The notes beneath the pieces are model-generated. The model saw only the letters and a program-made list of their open reading frames with translations, was not told where the DNA came from and did no database searches. Below are positions 1 through 5,711 of a stretch of 9,015 nucleotides of DNA, in pieces; within the stretch, counting starts at the first letter, position 1; every line of letters starts with the position of its first letter. This DNA is from JBGTKH01 sp041744735 (GTDB taxonomy: Bacteria; Planctomycetota; Planctomycetia; Pirellulales; Pirellulaceae). The stretch is taken from assembly GCA_041744735.1 (NCBI GenBank), contig JBGTKH010000683.1, positions 1-9,015 on the forward strand. The letters run 5' to 3'. A program made the position numbers and the translations under genes.

Positions 1-400
1 CGGCGCGAAAGTTCCCGTCGGTCTGATACCATCGCTGGACCAGGCATTCTCGGCGCTGGTCGAAGATCTGCATGAGCGCGGGCTGTTAGATGAAACGCTG
101 TTGATCGTGATGGGCGAGTTCGGCCGCACGCCGAAGCTGAACACTGACGGCGGCCGCGATCATTGGCCGCGCGTGTTCAGCGTTGCGATGGCGGGCGCGG
201 GGATTCCCGGCGGCCAGTTGATCGGCTCGAGTGACGCGGTCGGCGAAAGTCCGAAAGATCGCGCGATCACGCCCGCGGACTTGGCGGCAACGATTTACAC
301 GCTGCTGGGCATCGACCCGCGTCACACGCTGTACACCGGCGACGGCCGGCCGGTGCACGTCAGCAGCGACGGCAACGTGATCCGCGAGTTGATGGGCTGA
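1..400 (+). CDS. DUF1501 family protein, C-terminal part (5' end outside window)
   Basis: The open frame enters from the left edge (first full codon at base 2) and ends at TGA 398-400, giving the last 132 residues. It carries hallmarks of the DUF1501 family in the alkaline-phosphatase/sulfatase-like superfamily: MGEFGRTPK at about residues 37-45 of the fragment, GGRDHWP at about 50-56, and the terminal TPADLAATIYTLLGIDP block. In planctomycetes DUF1501 genes usually sit beside DUF1549/DUF1553 (cytochrome-c-like) genes and WD40 genes. The substrate is unknown; a periplasmic hydrolase-like role is inferred from the fold only. The next gene starts 20 nt downstream on the same strand, so the two are probably co-transcribed. 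The start and any Tat signal lie outside the window. Confidence 0.93.
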   Translation, partial: GAKVPVGLIPSLDQAFSALVEDLHERGLLDETLLIVMGEFGRTPKLNTDGGRDHWPRVFSVAMAGAGIPGGQLIGSSDAVGESPKDRAITPADLAATIYTLLGIDPRHTLYTGDGRPVHVSSDGNVIRELMG

Positions 401-420
401 CGAAGGCGGTGATTCAACGA

Positions 421-1386
421 ATGAAGAGAGTCAACGAGTGTTTTTGTCGACCGCTTATCCCGGCAGTAATGTCGCTCGCGATTGTCTTGTGTCAAGTGCC
501 GATCACGTTTGCCGTGCCGCCGATAACTGCTGCCGCATTCGCGCCTGACGGCCAATTGGTGCTTGTCGGCTCCCAAATGGGAATCGAAGTTCGCTCATGG
601 CCAGACCTAAAATCACTGCGGCAATTACCCACGCGGCTGAAACACATACACGATCTTGCGTTTTCGCCCCAAGGCGAGTCGCTGGCAGCGGCAGGCGGCG
701 CACCGGGGGAAAGCGGAGAGATCGAGTTGTTCAAGTGGCCCAGCGGCGAATCGGTTGCCCATCACAAATCGCATCAAGATCTTGTCTACCAGATTGCTTG
801 GCGAAGCGACGGTCGCGGCTGGGCAACGGCCGGTGCGGATAAGTACGTACAATTGCAAGACGCGTCGGGCGAGGTCACCGCGAAGTTAGCCGGACACTCG
901 CGCGGCGTGCTGGCCGTACAGTTCCTGCCCGACAACAATTCGGTTGTTTCGGTCGGGATCGATCAAAGTTTGCGTCTGTGGGATACGAGCGACGGCAAGC
1001 TGTTGCGCACACTCGACAACCACACGTCCGCCGTGCGCGATCTGGCAGTGCGCCCCTCGACGGACGACACCGTGCCGACGATCGCTTCTGCCGGTGCCGA
1101 CCGAACGGCACGACTGTGGCAACCAACCATCGGCCGCCTCGTCCGCTTCGCTCGACTGCCCAGCGAACCGCTGGACATCGATTGGACCCCCGATGGCACT
1201 CGCCTGCTGGTCGCCGGCATCGACGGCCAAGTGCGCGTCATCGATCCCGACACAATTCAAATCCTTGCCGACATCCCGGCCATCGACGGTTGGGCATATA
1301 CCATTGTCGCCGCGCCCGATGGACGGCATTGTTTAGTCGGCGGTGAAGACGGTCAGTTGCGAGTGATCGACGTAATGTCTCCTTAA
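421..1386 (+). CDS. Secreted WD40-repeat beta-propeller protein
   Basis: 321 residues from ATG 421. I prefer this start over the in-frame GTG at 409 because GGTGA (408-412) lies 8 nt upstream of the ATG, while the GTG has no spaced Shine-Dalgarno. Residues 1-31 look like a Sec signal peptide: basic start, a hydrophobic stretch around 12-29, and probable cleavage after PITFA. After that I count about seven WD40-like units (roughly 33-74, 75-119, 120-160, 161-202, 203-248, 249-289, 290-321), seen in repeated xxAFSPDG, AGADxxxRLW and GHS/DNH elements. Seven units would close one propeller. Such proteins act as binding scaffolds; no catalytic residues are expected or seen. Linkage to DUF1501 is typical of planctomycete DUF1549/DUF1553/DUF1501 clusters. 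The binding partner is unknown. Confidence 0.88.
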   Translation: MKRVNECFCRPLIPAVMSLAIVLCQVPITFAVPPITAAAFAPDGQLVLVGSQMGIEVRSWPDLKSLRQLPTRLKHIHDLAFSPQGESLAAAGGAPGESGEIELFKWPSGESVAHHKSHQDLVYQIAWRSDGRGWATAGADKYVQLQDASGEVTAKLAGHSRGVLAVQFLPDNNSVVSVGIDQSLRLWDTSDGKLLRTLDNHTSAVRDLAVRPSTDDTVPTIASAGADRTARLWQPTIGRLVRFARLPSEPLDIDWTPDGTRLLVAGIDGQVRVIDPDTIQILADIPAIDGWAYTIVAAPDGRHCLVGGEDGQLRVIDVMSP

Positions 1387-1443
1387 CATTTTTCTGCTAC
1401 AGTTTGTGCGGGCCACGACAGGACGAATTGAGGTAGTTGTACC

Positions 1444-2238
1444 ATGTCTGCAAGATCGATTCTGCCCGCTGTGTGGGAAGTGCCGCAGGAGTTTCGGGGC
1501 CGCATGGGCGAGAAGGCGGGGCGGCAACGGGCGATGTTGGCTGATGGGCACTTGCTGCTGGTGCTGCACCGCCCGCCGAAAGCGGATGAAGACCAGCGCG
1601 AGGGGCGATACTTCTGGCGGCAGCCCGACGGCACCTGGAGTTCCAGCGCTTTGGGCGGCGGTCCCGGCGCCGTCAACAAACAACTGGCCGAGTACGCCGA
1701 TGTGCTTGAGAAGCTGGATCGGCAGGAGGAAGCCGCGACGAGTGCCGACGAGTATTTTGCGGTGCTCAGCGAGTTGACGCCGCTGCACCGCGCGGCGCGT
1801 CACGTGCATCAAGTCCTGCAAGATGCGCGGAAGATGTGTCCGCAAGACCGCGATCTGATCAACTTGCGTGACCGGGCGTATGACATCGAACGTATGGCCG
1901 ACCTGCTGTACGACGCCGCCAAACACGGGCTGGATTTCACCGTCGCCAAGCGGGCTGAGGAGGAGGCTCGGTTGGCTCGTCAAATGGCCGTCGCCGCGCA
2001 CCGTTTGAATTTGCTGGCCGCGTTCTTCTTTCCCATCGCCACACTGACAGCGCTGTTCGGCGCGAACTTGAAGCACGGACTGGAAGTGAGTTACTCTCCG
2101 CTGCCGTTCTTTGGTGTGCTCGTGGTTAGTGTGGTTTGCGGTGGTGTACTGACGATCTTCGTGTCGCGCCATGTGGGCGGCTCGACGGCGCCCTCACAAG
2201 CCGACCCCGCGCGCTTGCGGCCACGGCGATCTCCCTAG
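1444..2238 (+). CDS. Divergent CorA-like divalent-cation transporter family protein
   Basis: 264 residues. GAGG (1430-1433) lies 10 nt before ATG 1444. The N-terminal half is soluble and charged, with a long helical region (about 75-185) rich in Glu, Arg and Ala that resembles the CorA stalk. Two C-terminal membrane helices follow: about 188-206 (FFFPIATLTALFGA) and about 220-241. The end of the first helix, ALFGANL (203-209), sits where CorA proteins carry the Gly-Met-Asn selectivity motif; here it reads Gly-Ala-Asn (206-208). CorA channels pass Mg2+ or other divalent ions through a pentamer. The altered motif and shorter N-terminal domain mean substrate and even transport activity are uncertain. 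A 23-residue basic tail follows the second helix. The gene is 57 nt after the WD40 gene and convergent with the next one (108-nt gap). Confidence 0.72.
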   Translation: MSARSILPAVWEVPQEFRGRMGEKAGRQRAMLADGHLLLVLHRPPKADEDQREGRYFWRQPDGTWSSSALGGGPGAVNKQLAEYADVLEKLDRQEEAATSADEYFAVLSELTPLHRAARHVHQVLQDARKMCPQDRDLINLRDRAYDIERMADLLYDAAKHGLDFTVAKRAEEEARLARQMAVAAHRLNLLAAFFFPIATLTALFGANLKHGLEVSYSPLPFFGVLVVSVVCGGVLTIFVSRHVGGSTAPSQADPARLRPRRSP

Positions 2239-2346
2239 ACTCTTGGGCGGAGGGAAACTTTCTCCAGCCCGGCAAAATGAGTTTTCCGATCATCACCAAT
2301 CCCTCTTTCGCCGAGATGGAAAAAGACTCCCGACCCCTTTGCGACG

Positions 2347-3270
2347 TCATCCCGGTTCGCTTTGGATGCGTCGCCCAATGTCGCGCAGGCGGCTGAATTG
2401 TTGGACGAGCATTGGGACGCTGTCCAACGCCATGATGAATAGCAGTATGTAGCGGAAGGCGGCGAAGATGTCACCCGCTGCAATGCCGGGTAACGTGCAG
2501 TAGCGAATCAGGCCGCCCGCCATCAGCGCCAGCACGAACAGTTCCATGACGCCGGTGGTGAAGGCCTCCCAGTCAGACAATTTGACTCGCCAGCGTGAGA
2601 TGCGACCGTAGTGGTTTTGCACTTCGTCGGCTTTCGCGCGATCAAGGACGTGGACTTCGCGTTCCAGGTCGTCGTGCAGCAGACTGCTCAGCCGCAGCGT
2701 CCGCTGGCCGTAGACAAAGTTCAGCACACTTGACGGGATGATCAACCCGATGCACAACAGCACCAGCATCCAGTCGAAGTAGAACAGCATCACGAGGGCG
2801 CCGACAATCGAATACAGCGAACGAATGATCAGCGGGATGTGCCGCTCGAAGAAATCCACGAACTCGCGCGACAAGGTCGAGCGGGCCGCGACTTGCGAAA
2901 CGGCGACGCCGCTGCTGCGCTGAACGAGCACCAACTGGCCAGCCCGTTCCGCATAAATCCGCGTGAAAGTGCGTGTGTCGTACATCTGCCGTAACGACCG
3001 CATCAGCAAGTGCGCGACGTGCCCCGCGGCGAACAGTCCCAGCCCGCTGTACGCGCCGCGCAATAATCCGTTGATGGCCCATCCCAAAAGCAGCGGCTGA
3101 GCCATCCGCAAGAGATTCTCGACATTGAACAACGCGTAAGTGAACAGAATCCGCCAGCGATATCGCTGTAGAAGCAGCCGCAGTTCGTTTTGCGCGTGCC
3201 GCGCTACGGCGGGCGTGTCTCGCATCGCGGAATTGGCTGGCGGGTCTACGATGTGTGTTGCTGCGGACAC
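2347..3270 (-). CDS. ABC-exporter six-transmembrane domain protein lacking an ATPase domain (ABC_membrane_3-like)
   Basis: 307 residues from GTG 3270; GGGGGAA sits just upstream (short spacing), while the in-frame ATG at 3225 has no visible Shine-Dalgarno. Six hydrophobic helices are visible at about 40-67, 75-95, 146-165, 167-188, 237-258 and 266-288. The type I exporter pattern is clear: QPLLLGWAINGLL in helix 1, TRIYAERAGQLV after helix 2, and AARSTLSREFVDFFE in the loop before helix 3. The protein ends at about residue 307 with no Walker A, LSGGQ or Walker B, so it is a membrane domain only. This matches the stand-alone ABC six-TM family (I believe PF13748). It lies downstream of the MNIO and partner genes on the same strand, 105 nt after the partner stop, with a dispersed repeat between. 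It could export the modified peptide with an ATPase encoded elsewhere, or be unrelated. Confidence 0.8.
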   Translation of the reverse strand: MSAATHIVDPPANSAMRDTPAVARHAQNELRLLLQRYRWRILFTYALFNVENLLRMAQPLLLGWAINGLLRGAYSGLGLFAAGHVAHLLMRSLRQMYDTRTFTRIYAERAGQLVLVQRSSGVAVSQVAARSTLSREFVDFFERHIPLIIRSLYSIVGALVMLFYFDWMLVLLCIGLIIPSSVLNFVYGQRTLRLSSLLHDDLEREVHVLDRAKADEVQNHYGRISRWRVKLSDWEAFTTGVMELFVLALMAGGLIRYCTLPGIAAGDIFAAFRYILLFIMALDSVPMLVQQFSRLRDIGRRIQSEPG

Positions 3271-3297
3271 GATTCCCCCAACGATTTAATGCGGAAT

Positions 3298-3359
3298 GCA
3301 AAATCACGGAGGGCAAAATCATGGAAAGACCGATATCATTTTGCCCAACATCATTTTGT
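3298..3359. repeat. Dispersed REP-like inverted repeat built from four GCAAAATCA units
   Basis: The sequence GCAAAATCA occurs at 3298-3306 and again at 3313-3321 (15-bp period). It is followed by the inverted form TCATTTTGC at 3336-3344 and TCATTTTGT at 3351-3359 (again 15-bp period). The inner pair forms a 9-bp perfect stem (GGGCAAAAT 3311-3319 with ATTTTGCCC 3338-3346) around an 18-nt loop. It lies between the partner gene and the ABC-domain gene. From memory, very similar AT-patterned elements occur in intergenic spaces of many planctomycete genomes; I cannot check that here. No T-run follows, so it is not a classical terminator. Confidence 0.7.
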
Positions 3360-3375
3360 TTATCTGTTCCGCCCA

Positions 3376-4122
3376 TCAACCAAATGCGACGAGCCCCATG
3401 TCCGCCAAGTCGCGACACAAGTCGGCAAGCTCGTCGCGGTCGGCCAGTTGCGACAGTGCGGCCCACTCGCCAAGCGTACACGGTGAGTAATCGGCCAACT
3501 CATTGATCAATGCCTGCCCTTCGAGTTCCAAAACAGCGGTGCTGACTTCGTTGCCGTTGGCAAAGAACAGCACGTTCGCAGGAGGCTGCGAATCTTCGTC
3601 CAGAAGCTCTTCCGTGATGAACCTCGCCCAGGTGCGAATCGGGTTCAGGTACACGCGCAATTGTTCGTTCGTTTCAAGCTCGGCGAGCGACTGCTCGTTC
3701 ATGCTGCGCAGTTCTTGAAAGCGAACGTGCTTCAAGCGGTTGCGGCGCGCCTGATCTTCGACGGCGTGCCGCGCGTGCTGACAGGCGATGTGATCGAGCT
3801 GTTCGGGCGTCGGCGATTGTGTCCGCGACAACCATTGCAGCATCCGGTCGCCGTCCGATGTGCCGCTGTCATATGACGCCGACGGAACGTCGGAAATGTA
3901 CTTCACGAGCAATTCGTCAAAGTCCTCAAACGATTCCGCCACGAACTCTAACTGTTTCTGCAGTTTTTCGAAGCGCTTTTCCAAGTTGCCGTCGACAAAC
4001 ATCTTGACTTGATCCACGGTGGATGGATTCGCCAAGTCGCTGGCGACGGCCACTTCGTTGTTGGGCTTGACCAGAGCCTGCACCATGCGGACCAACTGGT
4101 CGCGATACGTTTCCTGATTCAT
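3376..4122 (-). CDS. Putative MNIO partner protein, helical with winged-helix-like C-terminus
   Basis: 248 residues. ATG 4122 has a strong GAGGTG (4129-4134) 6 nt upstream; the frame stays open to 4497 inside the MNIO gene, but that extension is not a plausible start. Residues 1-75 are charged and helical, about 105-175 hold a second helical region with HIACQHARHAVEDQARRNR and VRFQELRSMNE, and about 183-248 form a compact C-terminal module (LFFANGNEVSTAVLELEGQ, then TLGEWAALS, ending LADMGLVAFG). That C-terminus has the helix-helix-wing cadence of PqqD/RRE-like and MNIO-partner C-terminal domains. By position, 49 nt after the DUF692 stop, it is the likely partner that presents the precursor to the enzyme, as MbnC, TglI, ChrI and BufC do. 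I do not recognise it as DUF2063 (BufC type). The partner role is inferred; the CDS itself is secure. Confidence 0.72.
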   Translation of the reverse strand: MNQETYRDQLVRMVQALVKPNNEVAVASDLANPSTVDQVKMFVDGNLEKRFEKLQKQLEFVAESFEDFDELLVKYISDVPSASYDSGTSDGDRMLQWLSRTQSPTPEQLDHIACQHARHAVEDQARRNRLKHVRFQELRSMNEQSLAELETNEQLRVYLNPIRTWARFITEELLDEDSQPPANVLFFANGNEVSTAVLELEGQALINELADYSPCTLGEWAALSQLADRDELADLCRDLADMGLVAFG

Positions 4123-4171
4123 CTTCTTCACCTCTTCCTTGATGTATTGATTGTTCGTTGATGTTCTGCGA

Positions 4172-5023
4172 TTAAGCGCTCGCGGCCAGCGCGAAACGTT
4201 GTTGGGCGACTTGCTCCGCAATTCGCCGCGTTTGCCGCACTTCGTCGCGCCAACCACTTTCGTCTGGAAAGTTCTGGTCGCGTTCGATGAACACGGCATC
4301 GACCTTGTCGCCGCCCAATCGAAGCGCGTGACGGTACAGGTCCCAGACCGGATCAGGGACCGGATGCGAATGGCTATCGATGTACATCTCGGCTTTCTCG
4401 TCCCAAAAGCCGCCGGCCAAGTGCATCTGCACGCGCGGCGCGGCGGGCATGACATGTTCGATGAATTCGTAGCCGTCGAAGCCGAAGTTGGTGGCATTCG
4501 CGAAGACGTTTGTCACGTCCAGCAACCAGCCACATCCCGTGCGTTTCAACAGTCGAGCGAGGAATTCCGCTTCACTCATCGTGCCTTCCAAGCGGAACAA
4601 GTAAGTGATGTTCTCGATGTAAAAATGCAACGGGCTGAAGTAGTCCTGAATCAAATCAATGTTGCGCGTGGTGGCGTCCAGCGCCGGCACCGTCCACGGC
4701 ACTGGAGCGAAGTGTCCCATCTCGGAACCCTCGTGAACGTCGCGCGTGAAGCCTAGGTGATCGCTGACGGATTGAGCGCCGTTTTCGACCGCGATGGCCT
4801 TGAGCGCTTCCAAATAGTGTTCGGCCGGCGGTTCGGGACTGCCCGGCGACAGCTTCAGCGCGTGGACGCTGATGTAGTCGACGTCGATGTCGCCAACGTA
4901 GCGTTCGACGCGCAACGGATCATCGGCCCGCTCGAACGTAATCTCCACGGCGTTCACGGCCGGCTCGTCAATCAAGATCGAGCGATTCTGTTCGCGAATG
5001 GCATATCCGATGGCTGGGACCAT
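4172..5023 (-). CDS. DUF692 / MNIO-family multinuclear non-haem iron oxidative enzyme
   Basis: 283 residues. ATG 5023 has CGAGGAA with GAGG (5034-5037) 10 nt upstream. The whole DUF692 TIM-barrel pattern is present: AVEITFE (25-31), SVHALKLSPG with H54, SVSDHLG with H89, FYIENITYL with E137, GWLLDVTNVFANATN with D169 and N172/N176, QMHLAGG with H201, IDSHSHPVPDPVW with D216 and H218, and FIERDQNFP with E247. In characterised members (MbnB, TglH, ChrH, BufB) the equivalent His/Asp/Glu set binds two or three iron ions that oxidise Cys or other residues of a ribosomal peptide, giving for example oxazolone-thioamides or thiooxazoles. Length and motifs are normal for an active enzyme. It sits between the Cys-rich peptide and the partner protein on the same strand, so the CRC-tailed peptide is the obvious substrate. 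The chemistry on that peptide cannot be deduced from sequence. Confidence 0.93.
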   Translation of the reverse strand: MVPAIGYAIREQNRSILIDEPAVNAVEITFERADDPLRVERYVGDIDVDYISVHALKLSPGSPEPPAEHYLEALKAIAVENGAQSVSDHLGFTRDVHEGSEMGHFAPVPWTVPALDATTRNIDLIQDYFSPLHFYIENITYLFRLEGTMSEAEFLARLLKRTGCGWLLDVTNVFANATNFGFDGYEFIEHVMPAAPRVQMHLAGGFWDEKAEMYIDSHSHPVPDPVWDLYRHALRLGGDKVDAVFIERDQNFPDESGWRDEVRQTRRIAEQVAQQRFALAASA

Positions 5024-5095
5024 GATGTCGTTTCCTCGTTTTCGACTGAAGTATGAGTCGTCTGAATAATGATTTGTGACTCGGTAACAAACAGC

Positions 5096-5131
5096 GCGGC
5101 AGTCGGGACGCCGGTCGCGTCCCGCTGCCGC
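5096..5131 (-). other. GC-rich hairpin B (7 bp + bulge + 7 bp)
   Basis: GCGGCAG (5096-5102) pairs with CTGCCGC (5125-5131). After a single bulged base (5103), CGGGACG (5104-5110) pairs with CGTCCCG (5118-5124), leaving a 7-nt loop. That is 14 Watson-Crick pairs. It lies about 70 nt upstream of the MNIO start codon on the minus strand. The next transcribed bases on the minus strand are GCTGTTTGTT, only weakly U-rich, so termination is possible but not convincing. Confidence 0.65.
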
Positions 5132-5149
5132 AATTGCCCCTACGCCAAG

Positions 5150-5190
5150 TCAGTCGGACCTCGCCGGCATTCGCTGGCCGAGGTCCCTGA
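5150..5190 (-). other. GC-rich hairpin A downstream of the precursor stop
   Basis: TCAG (5150-5153) pairs with CTGA (5187-5190). After a 2-nt bulge, GGACCTCG (5156-5163) pairs with CGAGGTCC (5179-5186). After a one-base bulge, CCGGC (5164-5168) pairs with GCTGG (5173-5177, one G-T pair) around a 4-nt loop. It starts 28 nt past the precursor stop codon, a usual place for a stem that protects a short abundant message or partly terminates transcription. No T-run follows on the minus strand. Confidence 0.65.
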
Positions 5191-5218
5191 CTTCTCCGTC
5201 CGGCCCCGCTACTGGTTG

Positions 5219-5350
5219 TTACCAGCAGCGGCAGCAACGGCAACAGCGGCAACCGTGTCGTTCTTTGGCCGTCTTGTTGGCCGCAGTGCGAAGACTCTTC
5301 AGTTCGCGGACGACCTTTTTCTTGGCGGCCTTTTTGGTTGCAGTGATCAT
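5219..5350 (-). CDS. Putative RiPP precursor peptide with a (Cys-Arg-Cys)3-Trp C-terminus
   Basis: 43 residues from ATG 5350 to TAA 5219-5221. A near-perfect AAGGAG (5358-5363) lies 7 nt upstream and fixes this start; the frame is open further up to 5623, but that region has no comparable start signal. The first 33 residues are a Lys/Arg-rich, probably helical leader (MITATKKAAKKKVV, then RELKSLRTAANKTAKERHG) with no hydrophobic signal sequence. Residues 34-43 read CRCCRCCRCW: three Cys-Arg-Cys units in tandem plus a final Trp, six Cys in ten residues. A short peptide with a clean leader/core split, placed 5' of a DUF692/MNIO gene, is the classic arrangement of MNIO RiPP systems, so modification of the cysteines is expected. 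Alternatives are a metallothionein-like metal binder or a small basic nucleic-acid-binding protein. I know of no described family with this core. Confidence 0.82.
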   Translation of the reverse strand: MITATKKAAKKKVVRELKSLRTAANKTAKERHGCRCCRCCRCW

Positions 5351-5357
5351 GTCGTTT

Positions 5358-5363
5358 CTCCTT
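5358..5363 (-). promoter_or_regulatory. Strong ribosome binding site of the precursor gene
   Basis: On the minus strand the bases read AAGGAG, 7 nt before ATG 5350. It decides the start of the small peptide gene. The surrounding sequence, TCGAAA then GGAG then AAACGAC, closely resembles the initiation region of the MNIO gene (TCGAAA, CGAGG, AAACGAC at 5045-5025). Confidence 0.85.
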
Positions 5364-5441
5364 TCGAAACTTGCCGGGCGATTGCCAGCCCCCGCAGGCT
5401 CGCAACCGGCGACTTGCCCTCGAGGGGCGTTTTCTGGATTG

Positions 5442-5460
5442 AGTCGGCAACATGCCGACT
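5442..5460. repeat. Perfect 8-bp inverted repeat AGTCGGCA-ACA-TGCCGACT
   Basis: Arms 5442-5449 and 5453-5460 are exact reverse complements around a 3-nt spacer. The minus-strand spacing to the precursor ATG is about 90 nt, placing it in the likely 5' leader or promoter area. It could be an operator, an RNA hairpin or a copy of a dispersed element. Confidence 0.6.
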
Positions 5461-5510
5461 TCGCATCGCTCTTGGTTGGGTTACCGAGACTGATGACAGC
5501 GGGAAATAAA

Positions 5511-5525
5511 GGCACGTGACGTGCC
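5511..5525. promoter_or_regulatory. Palindrome GGCACG-TGA-CGTGCC, candidate operator
   Basis: Six-base arms (5511-5516 and 5520-5525) match perfectly around a 3-nt centre, roughly 160 nt upstream of the precursor start. The size and symmetry suit a dimeric regulator site, but no regulator gene is in the window and no second copy was found near the other genes. The operator role is speculative. Confidence 0.3.
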
Positions 5526-5711
5526 AAACGCCTGAAGATTCGTCGTAAGTCAGGTTCAGATAGAGAGATGTGCGACTGAGCTAGTGCGATTGAGAAAACG
5601 ACGTGGATCGCGTCCGTCATCACAATCGCGGCAACTGAAGTCGCTTTGACGGCGCGATCGTGATTGGGCAGCGTTCAAATTGGTCGCGGCCATGCCATGC
5701 GTGAGGCGATT

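Larger units (their letters stand above)
5083..5223 (-). promoter_or_regulatory. Structured intercistronic RNA between precursor and MNIO genes
   Basis: An 8-bp helix can form between 5083-5090 (GGTAACAA on the plus strand) and 5216-5223 (TTGTTACC), the latter overlapping the last codons and TAA stop of the precursor gene. Inside it lie two large hairpins, 5150-5190 and 5096-5131, so the whole 195-nt gap could fold as a three-way element. No T-run follows either hairpin, so this is not a simple intrinsic terminator. Such structures between precursor and enzyme genes of peptide operons commonly stabilise or separate the precursor message; that role here is inferred. No thermodynamic folding was run. 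Confidence 0.5.

Noticed and set aside
1333..2172. A 279-residue minus-strand frame opposite the CorA-like gene
   Set aside because: No recognisable motifs, no RBS, and it covers the 3' end of the WD40 gene and the CorA-like gene, which have better support.
2239..2346. Bidirectional terminator between the convergent CorA-like and ABC-domain genes
   Set aside because: I found no stem longer than a few pairs with a T-run in these 108 bases.
3376..4122. Assigning the partner as BufC (DUF2063)
   Set aside because: Position fits, but I could not match the N-terminal region to DUF2063; naming it would overstate the evidence.
3376..4497. A 373-residue version of the partner protein
   Set aside because: The extension lies antiphase inside the well-supported DUF692 gene; ATG 4122 has a strong Shine-Dalgarno.
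4151..4756. A 201-residue plus-strand frame opposite the DUF692 gene
   Set aside because: It mirrors a confident gene; its composition fits an antisense shadow in GC-rich DNA, with no motifs of its own.
5096..5190. Intrinsic terminator after the peptide gene
   Set aside because: Strong stems are present but no T-run follows either on the minus strand; described as structured RNA instead.
5219..5350. Calling the 43-aa peptide a metallothionein or zinc-finger protein
   Set aside because: Cys are confined to the last ten residues without finger spacing, and the adjacent MNIO enzyme explains the arrangement better; kept only as an alternative.
5219..5623. A 134-residue minus-strand reading that includes the peptide gene
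   Set aside because: The extra N-terminal 91 residues have no family features and cross non-coding palindromes, whereas ATG 5350 has an AAGGAG at ideal spacing.
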